A stretch of DNA of 64,000 nucleotides from Confluentibacter lentus (GCF_002806995.1 NZ_NIHE01000001.1:310001-374000); one strand, 5' to 3'. Numbered from the stretch's first letter, positions 27,029-35,328 are shown. Translations and numbers: made by a program. Notes: generated from the letters alone by a model not told the origin.

Positions 27029-27943
27029 CTAATTGTTGAACGATTGTGCCGTTAATTCCATATTCACCATCGCCCCAGTCACATTGCCACTATTAACTGC
27101 AAACGAAACAGAGCGAAACCTATTGGTGCTATCACCACAGGCAAATACGCCTTCAATAGTTGTTTTATAAAAATCATCTACCCGAATATACCCTTGCTCT
27201 GTTATTTCACAGCCCAAATGCTTAGGAATATCAGAATGTTGTTCAAAAGGAATGCCAGCATACATGGCATCAAACGGTTCTGTTTTTTGGTCTTTAAATA
27301 CAATGCGCTTTAGGTTTCCGTTTTCGTGAACTATTTCAGAAATCTCGGTAGTAACAATCTTAATGTTATGTTTTTTAAGTTTTTCCATTTGTTCTGAAGT
27401 GAAATCAGCTTCACCTCGCGTTAAAATGGTAATATCTTTAGTAAGGTTGTTTACCAATTGCGCCAAGTGATTTGCTTTCTCTCCATTTGCCATAATCGCC
27501 GTTTTCTGATTACGAAATTCATAGCCGTGGCAATACGGACAATGAATAACCGAAATGCCCCAACACTCTGAAAACCCTTTAATATTTGGCATGATGTCCT
27601 TTATTCCAGTTGCGAAAATCAACTTTTTAGCAATAAAAGATTTACCAGAAGCAGTTACTATTTCAAATCCTCCATCTTTTTTACCACCAGAAATGGCCAT
27701 ATCATTTAAAAAATGAACTGTTTTGTATTGTTCTACTTGCTGTTTTGCCACCGTCATTATTTCAAGAGGCGTTTTCCCGTCTTGGGTTAAAAAATTATGG
27801 GAATGTGGTGTTTGCTTATTACAAGGATTACCGCTATCAATAATTAAAACGTTTCTTAAGGAACGCCCTAATGACATCGCTGCTGAAAGCCCAGCATAGC
27901 TGCCTCCAATAATAATCACATCAAATTCTTTAATCTCCTTCAT
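27029..27943 (-). CDS. Thioredoxin-reductase-like FAD/NAD(P) oxidoreductase
   Basis: A 304-aa flavoprotein: FAD motif IIGGSYAGLSA (11-21), redox CPYC at 135-138 (HCPYCHGYEF), and a C-terminal FAD contact in GVFACGDSTNRFRSVS. The chain is shorter than housekeeping TrxB in the NADPH region and resembles the stand-alone thioredoxin-reductase-like group near metal or stress genes. The electron acceptor is unknown. It is divergent from the Fur-family regulator and shares a 138-base promoter region with it, so both are probably controlled together. Confidence 0.85.
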   Translation of the reverse strand: MKEIKEFDVIIIGGSYAGLSAAMSLGRSLRNVLIIDSGNPCNKQTPHSHNFLTQDGKTPLEIMTVAKQQVEQYKTVHFLNDMAISGGKKDGGFEIVTASGKSFIAKKLIFATGIKDIMPNIKGFSECWGISVIHCPYCHGYEFRNQKTAIMANGEKANHLAQLVNNLTKDITILTRGEADFTSEQMEKLKKHNIKIVTTEISEIVHENGNLKRIVFKDQKTEPFDAMYAGIPFEQHSDIPKHLGCEITEQGYIRVDDFYKTTIEGVFACGDSTNRFRSVSFAVNSGNVTGAMVNMELTAQSFNN

Positions 27944-28045
27944 AACAATAACAACATAGTTAATTCATCAATTTTTATAGGCATTACAATATAAAGCCTT
28001 TCAATTTTTTGTCAAAAATAGTAATTAATTGTATTATTGCAACAC

Positions 28046-28068
28046 AATCGCATTTATTTATTGCGATT
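28046..28068. promoter_or_regulatory. Candidate Fur/Zur operator
   Basis: AATCGCA (28046-28052) and TGCGATT (28062-28068) form a perfect inverted repeat with an AT-only 9-base spacer. It lies 13 bases before the regulator's ATG, in the divergent promoter region. Position and symmetry fit autoregulation by the encoded Fur-family protein. The sequence does not equal the classical Fur box, so this is a prediction. Confidence 0.45.
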
Positions 28069-28081
28069 ATGTCGTATTAAA

Positions 28082-28462
28082 ATGAAAAGAAGACAAACCG
28101 AATCTAAAATGGGCATTTTAAATGCTTTAAAAAAAGCAAACTCCGCTTTAAGCCATGATATGTTAGAAACGCTTATAGATACGCCTATTGACCGAGCCAC
28201 CATCTATCGTGTTTTAAATAGTTTTTGTGAGGATGGTTTGGTTCATAAAACCCTTGGAGACGATGGGAAACAATACTTTGCACTTTGCGGTCATTGTGCG
28301 GAAAACGAACATGGACATAACCATACCCATTTTCACTTTCGTTGCTTAAATTGTGGAAAGGTAGAATGTTTAAAAAGCGATGTACACATTCCGCTGCCGA
28401 CAGGATATACTTTTGAAAATTTCAATGGTTTTATTACAGGAAGATGCTCTATATGCATCTAA
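28082..28462 (+). CDS. Fur-family transcriptional regulator (Zur-like)
   Basis: Start chosen at the ATG at 28082; the frame is open from a TTG at 28037, but that codon lies before the operator-like repeat. The 126-aa protein has the winged-helix recognition helix PIDRATIYRVLNSF. It then has a His-rich metal site (HCAENEHGHNHTHFHF) and two CxxC pairs (CLNC and C-terminal CSIC) that form the structural zinc site. The His-rich stretch and the adjacent probable zinc receptor favour Zur over Fur or PerR. Confidence 0.85.
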   Translation: MKRRQTESKMGILNALKKANSALSHDMLETLIDTPIDRATIYRVLNSFCEDGLVHKTLGDDGKQYFALCGHCAENEHGHNHTHFHFRCLNCGKVECLKSDVHIPLPTGYTFENFNGFITGRCSICI

Positions 28463-28511
28463 TTTCTTAAAATTTAAAACTTTTAATTACACTTTCAAAA
28501 ATTCCTAAAAC

Positions 28512-28541
28512 AAAAAAAGCTCCTTGTTTCCAAGAAGCTTT
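28512..28541 (-). terminator. Rho-independent terminator of tRNA-Leu
   Basis: On the minus strand AAAGCTTCTTG-GAAA-CAAGGAGCTTTTTTT forms a stem with one wobble pair, a GAAA tetraloop and a T-run. It lies nine bases after the tRNA 3' end. Confidence 0.85.
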
Positions 28542-28549
28542 CTGTTTAG

Positions 28550-28631
28550 TACGGGCGGGGAGACTCGAACTCCCACACCTCGCGGCACTAGATCCTAAGT
28601 CTAGCGTGTCTACCAATTCCACCACGCCCGC
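28550..28631 (-). tRNA. tRNA-Leu (anticodon UAG)
   Basis: An 82-base class II tRNA. The 5' acceptor strand GCGGGCG pairs with CGCCCGT (G1-U72 wobble), followed by discriminator A. The D arm contains GGTAGACAC. The anticodon stem CTAGA/TCTAG encloses loop CTTAGGA, giving anticodon TAG. A variable arm and a T arm with loop TTCGAGT follow. CCA is not encoded. Confidence 0.95.
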
Positions 28632-28732
28632 AAAAGGACTGCAAATATAATCAAGATTTTTAAATGGCAAACTTCTAAGATTAAAAAACATTCTTTTTTT
28701 ATACTTTTGAAAAAATGAATTTTATAAACATC

Positions 28733-30121
28733 ATGAACCAGATTCAATCTTACATAAACCAACACAAAGACCGATTTATAAACGAACTTTTCGAACTTTT
28801 AAAAATACCATCGATAAGTGCCGATTCCGCTTATAAAAACGATTTACTAAAAACTGCCGAAGCCGTAAAAATAAGTTTAGAAAAAGCAGGGTGTGATACC
28901 GTTGAAATATGTAAAACAGATGGCAACCCTATTGTTTATGGCGAAAAAATAATTGATAGTAACTTACCTACGGTTTTAGTTTACGGACATTACGATGTAC
29001 AACCAGCAGATCCTTTAGATTTATGGGATTCACCCCCTTTTGAACCCATCATAAAGAAAACGGATTTACACCCTGATGGTGCTATTTTTGGAAGAGGTTC
29101 TTGTGATGATAAAGGGCAAATGTATATGCATGTGAAAGCTTTGGAATTCATGGTAAAAACCAATCAATTACCTTGTAACGTAAAATTTATGATTGAAGGC
29201 GAAGAAGAAGTTGGAAGTCCAAATCTGGCCGTTTTCGTGAAAAACAATCAAGAAAAATTAAAGAATGACGTGATTCTTATTTCCGATACTGGGATGATTG
29301 CCAATGACATTCCTTCTATCACTACGGGCTTACGCGGACTGAGTTATGTAGAAGTAGAAGTTACAGGCCCCAACCGTGATTTACATTCTGGGTTATACGG
29401 TGGTGCCGTGGCAAACCCTATCAATATTTTAACAAAAATGATTGCATCGCTTCATGATGAAAACAATCACATCACCATCCCTGGGTTTTATGACAAAGTT
29501 GAAGAACTTTCAAAAGAAGAACGTGCCGAGATGGCAAAAGCGCCCTTCAACTTAGAAAACTATAAAAAAGCCTTGGATATTGAAGCCGTTTATGGGGAAA
29601 CTGGTTATACCACCAATGAACGAAACTCAATTAGGCCTACTTTAGATGTGAATGGTATTTGGGGTGGTTATACAGGTGAAGGTGCCAAAACGGTTATTGT
29701 CAGTAAAGCCTATGCAAAAATATCCATGCGATTAGTCCCGCATCAAGATTGGATTGAAATCACCGAATTATTTACCAAACATTTCACCAACATGGCTCCA
29801 GAAGGTGTAAAGGTAAACGTAAAACCGCATCATGGCGGACAAGGTTATGTGACGCCTATTGACAGCATTGGCTACCAAGCGGCAAGCAAAGCTTATCAAG
29901 ATACATTTGGAAAAACACCTATTCCACAACGCAGTGGCGGAAGTATTCCTATTGTATCGCTTTTTGAACAAGAATTAAAAAGCAAAACCATTTTAATGGG
30001 CTTTGGTCTGGATAGCGATGCCATACACTCACCAAACGAGCATTTTGGTGTTTTTAATTATTTAAAAGGCATTGAAACCATTCCGTTGTTTTATAAGTAT
30101 TTTACGGAGCTTTCTAAATAA
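28733..30121 (+). CDS. M20-family metallodipeptidase
   Basis: A cytosolic di-zinc peptidase (462 aa) of the carnosinase-like M20 group. Metal motifs are GHYDVQPADP, GRGSCDDKGQ, EGEEEVGSPN, SDTGM and the C-terminal IHSPNEHFG, with the lid/dimerisation domain between. The ATG at 28733 is preferred over 28715, because a flavobacterial -7-like element TACTTTTG sits at 28702-28709, which puts transcription start near 28716. It is divergent from the tRNA gene and followed after 26 bases by a transporter gene. Confidence 0.9.
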   Translation: MNQIQSYINQHKDRFINELFELLKIPSISADSAYKNDLLKTAEAVKISLEKAGCDTVEICKTDGNPIVYGEKIIDSNLPTVLVYGHYDVQPADPLDLWDSPPFEPIIKKTDLHPDGAIFGRGSCDDKGQMYMHVKALEFMVKTNQLPCNVKFMIEGEEEVGSPNLAVFVKNNQEKLKNDVILISDTGMIANDIPSITTGLRGLSYVEVEVTGPNRDLHSGLYGGAVANPINILTKMIASLHDENNHITIPGFYDKVEELSKEERAEMAKAPFNLENYKKALDIEAVYGETGYTTNERNSIRPTLDVNGIWGGYTGEGAKTVIVSKAYAKISMRLVPHQDWIEITELFTKHFTNMAPEGVKVNVKPHHGGQGYVTPIDSIGYQAASKAYQDTFGKTPIPQRSGGSIPIVSLFEQELKSKTILMGFGLDSDAIHSPNEHFGVFNYLKGIETIPLFYKYFTELSK

Positions 30122-30147
30122 ATTTTGGTTTGTAGCTAAACATATAG

Positions 30148-31014
30148 ATGAAAAACCAACATACCAAAAACCTTATTTTTCTTTTTGTAGCCACCTTATT
30201 TGGAAGTACCTCTGGTCCACTAGGTAAATTTATAGACTTACCGCCGCCGGTTAGTATTTGGTGTCGGTGTATCTTGGGCGGCATCTTTTTATATGCTTTT
30301 TGCTACTTCAAAAAAGTTAATCTAAAAATTTATTCGAAACGGGATTTTTTAACCATTTTGATCAGTGCCTTATTTTTTGGTGCCCATTGGATCACCTATT
30401 TCTACGCCCTAAAATTATCGAATGTTGCCATTGGGATGCTCTCGTTATTCACCTACCCTATGATCACCGCATTAATAGAACCTCTTTTTATTAAAGTGAA
30501 ATTCGACCCAATGTACATTATTTTGAGTCTTATGGTACTTGTTGGCTTATATATTTTAGCTCCTGAATTTAATCTTGAAAATTCCCATGTTGGTGCCATT
30601 TTGTTTGGTGTATTATCGGCGCTCTTATATTCTATTAGAAATATTATTTCTAAAAAATTAACCAGCCATTATTCTGGCTCTAGTATTATGCTTTATCAAA
30701 TTTCCATACTGAGTGTATTATTGCTTCCCTCGTTATTTTTCATGGATATATCAAATATCACAAACCAAATTCCTTCTTTAGTCATGTTAGGATTGTTAAC
30801 AACGGCTATTGGTCATACTATGATTGTAAGCAGCTTTAAACACTTCTCGGTAAGTACAGCGAGTATTATTACCAGTATTACACCCATTTTTGGAATCATT
30901 TTGGCTTTCATATTTTTAAATGAAACTCCTAACCTCAACACATTTATTGGTGGTTCTCTGATATTAGCAACCGTTGTTATTGAGAGTATTCGTTCTCAAA
31001 AAAAGAATTCTTAA
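30148..31014 (+). CDS. EamA/DMT-family transporter
   Basis: A 288-aa inner-membrane protein with ten predicted helices arranged as two EamA repeats. The first starts LIFLFVATLFGSTSGPLGKF, and the second covers about 148-280 (GAILFGVLSALLYSIRNIIS, TSITPIFGIILAFIFLNE). Such proteins export metabolites or amino acids. The substrate is unknown. It is probably cotranscribed with the dipeptidase. Confidence 0.85.
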   Translation: MKNQHTKNLIFLFVATLFGSTSGPLGKFIDLPPPVSIWCRCILGGIFLYAFCYFKKVNLKIYSKRDFLTILISALFFGAHWITYFYALKLSNVAIGMLSLFTYPMITALIEPLFIKVKFDPMYIILSLMVLVGLYILAPEFNLENSHVGAILFGVLSALLYSIRNIISKKLTSHYSGSSIMLYQISILSVLLLPSLFFMDISNITNQIPSLVMLGLLTTAIGHTMIVSSFKHFSVSTASIITSITPIFGIILAFIFLNETPNLNTFIGGSLILATVVIESIRSQKKNS

Positions 31015-31026
31015 TTTTAATAATCT

Positions 31027-31145
31027 TGTCAGTTCGAGTGATTTTCACCCAAAAAATAATGGGTGAAAATTGTATCGAGAACACGTTTTTACTTTTCTAA
31101 CGGTTCTCGATACAATGCTACTAATTCGCATCACTCGAACTGACA
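31027..31145. repeat. Cloverleaf-like nested inverted repeat
   Basis: The outer arms TGTCAGTTCGAGTGAT (31027-31042) and ATCACTCGAACTGACA (31130-31145) are perfect 16-bp complements. They enclose two more perfect hairpins: ATTTTCACCC/GGGTGAAAAT (31041-31050, 31061-31070) and ATTGTATCGAGAAC/GTTCTCGATACAAT (31069-31082, 31103-31116). The fold is a three-way junction in DNA or RNA. It sits in the gap after the EamA gene and probably also acts as a transcription barrier. It looks like a mobile intergenic repeat family. Confidence 0.85.
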
Positions 31146-31161
31146 GAAAAATTATTTTTAC

Positions 31162-31223
31162 TCTACGCTTGTAGAATTAAAATATTTGTTCTATGTTTGT
31201 AGAACATAATCTAATTTTGTAGA
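31162..31223. promoter_or_regulatory. Triple BlaI-type operator
   Basis: Three copies of TCTA-N6-TAGA lie just before the regulator gene: TCTACGCTTGTAGA (31162), TCTATGTTTGTAGA (31190) and TCTAATTTTGTAGA (31210). The spacers share (T/C)TTG. The middle copy extends to GTTCTA/TAGAAC. The last ends four bases before the ATG. This fits autorepression by the BlaI-family protein encoded next. Confidence 0.75.
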
Positions 31224-31226
31224 AGA

Positions 31227-31592
31227 ATGCAATTATCAAAAACCGAAGAAGAATTAATGAATTACCTCTGGAAGCTAGAAAAAGCCTTTATGAAAGACTT
31301 GCTTGAGGCTTATCCAGAACCCAAACCGGCAAGTACCACCGTGGCAACGCTTTTAAAACGCATGACAGACAAAGGGTTTATTGATTATAATGTATATGGA
31401 AATTCAAGGGAATATTACCCGTTGGTTAAAAAGAAAGATTATTTCTCTAAACATGTAAACGGCCTTATAAAGACCTTTTTTAACGATAGCGCTTCTCAGT
31501 TCGCTTCGTTTTTTACCAAAGAAACCAATTTAACCAAAGAAGAATTGGAAGATTTAAAAATGCTTATAGATAAAGAACTCAAAAACAAATAG
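31227..31592 (+). CDS. BlaI/MecI-family repressor
   Basis: A 121-aa winged-helix repressor: N-terminal LSKTEEELMNYLWKLEKAFMKDLLEAYP, recognition region PASTTVATLLKRMTDKGFIDYNV, and a C-terminal dimerisation helix (LTKEELEDLKMLIDKEL). In the known systems a membrane metalloprotease cleaves this protein to derepress the operon. The protease gene starts three bases after its stop, and three symmetric sites lie upstream. Confidence 0.92.
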   Translation: MQLSKTEEELMNYLWKLEKAFMKDLLEAYPEPKPASTTVATLLKRMTDKGFIDYNVYGNSREYYPLVKKKDYFSKHVNGLIKTFFNDSASQFASFFTKETNLTKEELEDLKMLIDKELKNK

Positions 31593-31594
31593 AT

Positions 31595-33835
31595 ATGGAA
31601 TTCTATATTTTAAAATCGGGCACCTGTTTAGCAATCTTCTATGGCTTTTATAAGTTGGTATTAGAAAAAGAAAGCTTTCATGTTTTCAAACGTTTTTATT
31701 TATTGGTTTCGGCAGTTTTAGCATTCGTTATTCCGTTAATCACTTTTACAGAATATATAGAAGTTGTTCCACAAGAAATGCCTTTATTTTTTCAAGAATC
31801 CTCCATAACCCATACTGTAATAAAAGCAAAACCCATAAACTATATGCCCATTATTTTATGGAGCATATACTGTTTAGGTGTTTTGCTTTTTAGCTTTAAA
31901 TTCTTAAAAAATTTATCAGGAATCATTTATAGAATAAAACGAAACCCAAAGTTTAAAAACCAAAGTTTCATTAATGTGTTGCTGCAAGATTTAGTCATTC
32001 CGCATACTTTTTTAAGTTACATATTTTTAAATAAACACAAGTTTGAAATGCATCAAATTCCCAAAGAAGTATTGCTTCACGAAGAAACCCATGCTAAACA
32101 AAAACACAGTTTAGATGTACTTTTTATTGAAATATTACAAATACTGTTTTGGTTCAATCCATTAATATATTTCATAAAACATAGTATCAAATTAAACCAC
32201 GAATTTCTGGCAGACCATGCCGTTTTAAAACAAGGTGTAGCCTCATCAACTTACCAAAACATTTTATTGGCATTCTCATCTTCCGATAGCTATCGGGATA
32301 CACCAGAACCTCGATTGGCAAACGCCATCAATTATTCATCTATCAAAAAACGATTTACAGTTATGAAAACACACACATCCAAACAAGCCTTTTGGCTTCG
32401 AAGTTTAATTTTATTGCCCTTACTAGCTCTATTGATTTACAGTTTTAGTGAAAAGCAGATTGTTGAAAAACCATTTGTTGTTCAACAAAACACATTAGCC
32501 AATGGTGTAACAGAAACTATGATGAAAGAGTATCGAGACTTCATCAATGACTTTGAAAGTTCAAACAGGATAATTTATCCTAAATATTTAAGAGCCGTAG
32601 CTATTTATGATTTAATGACCGAGGAGCAACGTAATTCAGTAAAAAAATATCCTGAAAATATTATTTCCAATCTCTCGAATATAAAACCAAAAACGCCTAC
32701 TGAAGCAGAATTCAATTCTTGGAAAGACTCAAACAAATTCGCAATTTGGATTGACGGAACTCATGTGAAAAATTCAGAACTGAATAATTACAATGCTTCA
32801 GATATTAAATACTTCACTAACAGTTTTGTGCATGACAATGCAAGAAGCGAAAAATTTCCCCAGCCTTATCAAAATCATTTATATACAGAAAAAGGGTTTG
32901 ATACGGCATTTACTAATGCAGAAAAAGATCATTCTGTTTTAGACGAAATTAAAAAAGAATTATTAAAGGGTGCTTCACAAGAGGAAATTGAAGAATATAA
33001 TAACCTAATTAAACAACTCAATTCTAAACCAGAAAAGGAACGCATCATTAAAGTAAAGGATAAAAATCGTATTGAATACATCTATGGCTTAATGACTGAT
33101 GAACAGAAAAAAGAGAATGAATCGTTTCCTGATTTTTTAACCGTAGCGCCACCACCTCAGCCTTATCAACAAAAAGCAAAAAACGGAAATGATATTTATA
33201 TTGCAATAAATGAAATAGGAATTCTTATTGTAAACAAAAATATAGTTCAAATTAGAGACCTTAAAGGGTTTTTAAACGACTTAACTAAAGACCTAACCAA
33301 AGAAGAAAAAGAAAAAATTGCAGTAAACTTAGTAAGTTATGAAGCTCCGGATGAAGTTTTAACTCGAGTTAAATCAATTTTAAGAGAATCGGTGTTTTTA
33401 AAAATAAATATAACTAAATCTCAACAAAAAGTTATTGAAATGCCAATGAGTTCACAAGAACAAAAGGCTAATAAAAAAATAATTGATGATTACTTGAAAG
33501 AACATCCTGAAGCTTTGAGAAAAATAAAGTCTAAATCAGGCGAAACTATAGAAATCGTTGAAATTCCTAATGATTCTATTCCGCCACCACCGCCGCCAGT
33601 TGAAAAAGAAACAGATGACCATTCAAAAGAATCATTGGAAGCCAGAAAAAAATTTTTGGGAAAAGCACATATTTATGGAGAAGCCATGCAAGGTTATTTT
33701 AAAGAGAAAAAAGGAAACCTTGATGATTTAAAAAAACAGTATAAAGAGGTTATGGAATTATATAACTCGTATCAAAAACTTTTGGGAAAAGAGAATGTGT
33801 TGCCCCCGCCTCCACCGCCACCTGCAAAAAATTAA
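31595..33835 (+). CDS. M56-family membrane metallopeptidase (BlaR1-like sensor)
   Basis: 746 aa. Membrane helices are at about 5-20, 33-50, 84-101 and 266-284. Zinc motif HEETH at 162-166 and NHEFLAD (Glu203) lie in the cytoplasmic M56 domain. The extracytoplasmic half has no penicillin-binding SxxK/SDN/KTG set. Instead it has two copies of an IYxLMTxEQ motif (333-353, 492-512), a QPYQ block after each, and proline runs at the C-terminus. It probably senses an envelope signal and cleaves the BlaI-family repressor. Beta-lactam sensing cannot be claimed. Confidence 0.88.
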   Translation: MEFYILKSGTCLAIFYGFYKLVLEKESFHVFKRFYLLVSAVLAFVIPLITFTEYIEVVPQEMPLFFQESSITHTVIKAKPINYMPIILWSIYCLGVLLFSFKFLKNLSGIIYRIKRNPKFKNQSFINVLLQDLVIPHTFLSYIFLNKHKFEMHQIPKEVLLHEETHAKQKHSLDVLFIEILQILFWFNPLIYFIKHSIKLNHEFLADHAVLKQGVASSTYQNILLAFSSSDSYRDTPEPRLANAINYSSIKKRFTVMKTHTSKQAFWLRSLILLPLLALLIYSFSEKQIVEKPFVVQQNTLANGVTETMMKEYRDFINDFESSNRIIYPKYLRAVAIYDLMTEEQRNSVKKYPENIISNLSNIKPKTPTEAEFNSWKDSNKFAIWIDGTHVKNSELNNYNASDIKYFTNSFVHDNARSEKFPQPYQNHLYTEKGFDTAFTNAEKDHSVLDEIKKELLKGASQEEIEEYNNLIKQLNSKPEKERIIKVKDKNRIEYIYGLMTDEQKKENESFPDFLTVAPPPQPYQQKAKNGNDIYIAINEIGILIVNKNIVQIRDLKGFLNDLTKDLTKEEKEKIAVNLVSYEAPDEVLTRVKSILRESVFLKINITKSQQKVIEMPMSSQEQKANKKIIDDYLKEHPEALRKIKSKSGETIEIVEIPNDSIPPPPPPVEKETDDHSKESLEARKKFLGKAHIYGEAMQGYFKEKKGNLDDLKKQYKEVMELYNSYQKLLGKENVLPPPPPPPAKN
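32283..32296. repeat. CCGATAGCTATCGG palindrome inside a gene
   Basis: A perfect 14-bp palindrome within the M56 gene, followed by GGAT. The encoded SSSDSYRD looks like an unstructured linker. Palindromes of this kind are highly repeated in several flavobacterial genomes as far as I recall; only one copy is seen here. Confidence 0.4.
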
Positions 33836-33854
33836 TAATCTTAAAAATAAACCC

Positions 33855-33886
33855 ACAGCCAAGCTTAACCCTTGGCTGTTTTTTTT
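33855..33886 (+). terminator. Rho-independent terminator
   Basis: ACAGCCAAG / CTTGGCTGT stem, seven-base loop and a run of eight Ts follow the M56 gene by about 20 bases. It separates the sensor operon from the DUF4407 gene. Confidence 0.92.
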
Positions 33887-33951
33887 ACCCATTATGTAAC
33901 ATTTAGCATACTTTAACGTTCTAATAACCAATCAATCAAATCACAAACGTT

Positions 33952-35052
33952 ATGTTAAAGCAATTCTTCATTATTTGCTCGGGTTCAGACACCGATATTT
34001 TAGAAAGCTGTTCTAAAGGCGAACAAAATAAATATGCCGGTATTGGCGCCACCGTTTTCTTTACAGCCGTTATGGCTTTTATAGCGGCCAGTTATGCGCT
34101 TTATACGGTTTTTGATAATCTGTATTCGTCCATATTTTTCGGACTTATATGGGGATTTCTCATTTTTAATTTAGACCGTTTTATCGTGTCTACCATTAAA
34201 AAAACAGGCAATTTTATGGATGAATTCATACAAGCCACACCTCGAATTATATTGGCTGTGATTATTGCTGTGGTGATTTCAAAACCTTTGGAACTTAAAA
34301 TTTTTGAAAAGGAAATCAATCAGGTGCTATTAGAACAAAAAAACGACTTAACGCTTGCCAATAAAAACCAGATTGCTGAACAATTCACGCCAACCATTAC
34401 GGGTTTGGATGATGATATTAAATCCCTTCAACAAGAGATTGCTACTAAAGAAGCGGAAGTGAATGCGTTGTACGATACCTACATAGCAGAAGCGGAAGGA
34501 ACCGCAGGCACCAAACTATTGGGCAAAGGACCTGTTTATCAAGAAAAACGAGACAAACATGATGCCTTATTAGCAGAATTACAACAATTAAAAGCAGATA
34601 ACAAATTAAAAATGGACGCTTTTGAAGTTCAAAAAACAGATTTAAAAAACACTTATGACACCGAAGTACAAAAAACACAACCTATCATCAATAATTTTGA
34701 TGGTTTAATGGCACGGGTTAACGCACTTGGCGAATTGCCTTGGTTACCGTCGTTCTTTATTTTTCTATTATTCTTAGCCATTGAAACCTCGCCTATTTTT
34801 GCGAAACTTTTATCACCTAAAAGTGCCTACGATTTTAAATTGGAAGACCAAGAAACTGCCATTAAATCAAATGTGCTTCAAAACAAAAACCAACGAGAAG
34901 CGATGCTTAAAACCGATTTCGCCATCAACGACCGAATTTACAAGGATATTGAAAACGAAGACGAATTATACAATTATAAACGCAAAACGGCTAGAGAACT
35001 TATGCAGCTTCAAGCCGATGCGTTCTTTAAACAACAAAAAAATGTACTGTGA
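33952..35052 (+). CDS. DUF4407 membrane protein
   Basis: A 366-aa inner-membrane protein of the DUF4407 family. It starts with FFIICSGSDTDILESCSKGEQNKYAGIGATVFFTAVMAF in short blocks, with helices at about 27-45, 52-70 and 95-112. A long charged coiled coil runs at about 120-240, then a fourth helix at about 260-278 (PSFFIFLLFLAIETSPIFAKL), then a basic cytoplasmic tail. The function of the family is not established. The coiled coil probably projects from the membrane and oligomerises. It ends base-to-base with the convergent STAS gene. Confidence 0.85.
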   Translation: MLKQFFIICSGSDTDILESCSKGEQNKYAGIGATVFFTAVMAFIAASYALYTVFDNLYSSIFFGLIWGFLIFNLDRFIVSTIKKTGNFMDEFIQATPRIILAVIIAVVISKPLELKIFEKEINQVLLEQKNDLTLANKNQIAEQFTPTITGLDDDIKSLQQEIATKEAEVNALYDTYIAEAEGTAGTKLLGKGPVYQEKRDKHDALLAELQQLKADNKLKMDAFEVQKTDLKNTYDTEVQKTQPIINNFDGLMARVNALGELPWLPSFFIFLLFLAIETSPIFAKLLSPKSAYDFKLEDQETAIKSNVLQNKNQREAMLKTDFAINDRIYKDIENEDELYNYKRKTARELMQLQADAFFKQQKNVL

Positions 35053-35328
35053 TTAAGCGGCTTCCGATCTAAAATGATGGTATAAATCCTCACAACCATT
35101 GCCAATAATAGTAAACTTTTTGTTTTTAATAATCGCTTGATTATGAAGCTCTGCCATGGCATTAACACCATATTTGTCCATACTCACAATATCCTCAATA
35201 TTTATGGTGAGAGCGTTTACTTCTCTAAAAATATTCCTGAATTCGTCATGAAACACATGTATGGTATTTCTATCGAGAATTCCTTTCATTTTAAAAAAAT
35301 TGTTGTAATTGCTAATTGATAAGTTCAT
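35053..35328 (-). CDS. STAS-domain protein (anti-sigma antagonist-like)
   Basis: A 91-aa single STAS-type domain: strand GILDRNTIHVFHDEF, strand ALTINIEDIVSMDKYGVNAM (the usual phospho-acceptor position is Met-Asp-Lys rather than Ser/Thr plus partner), helix AELHNQAIIKNKKFTIIGNG, and a C-terminal helix. No kinase or phosphatase partner is encoded nearby. The apparent lack of a phosphorylatable serine suggests a structural or ligand-binding STAS, not a classic switch. Family call is moderately secure. Confidence 0.7.
   Translation of the reverse strand: MNLSISNYNNFFKMKGILDRNTIHVFHDEFRNIFREVNALTINIEDIVSMDKYGVNAMAELHNQAIIKNKKFTIIGNGCEDLYHHFRSEAA

Noticed and set aside
28037-28081. TTG start for the Fur-family regulator
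   Set aside because: The added 15 residues cross the operator-like palindrome and do not belong to the Fur fold; ATG at 28082 fits better.
28467-28691. Open frame across the tRNA-Leu gene (minus strand)
   Set aside because: It reads through the tRNA and its terminator; the apparent protein is a by-product of the tRNA sequence.
31595-33835. Beta-lactam resistance operon
   Set aside because: BlaI/BlaR1-like genes are present, but there is no beta-lactamase and no penicillin-binding sensor domain.
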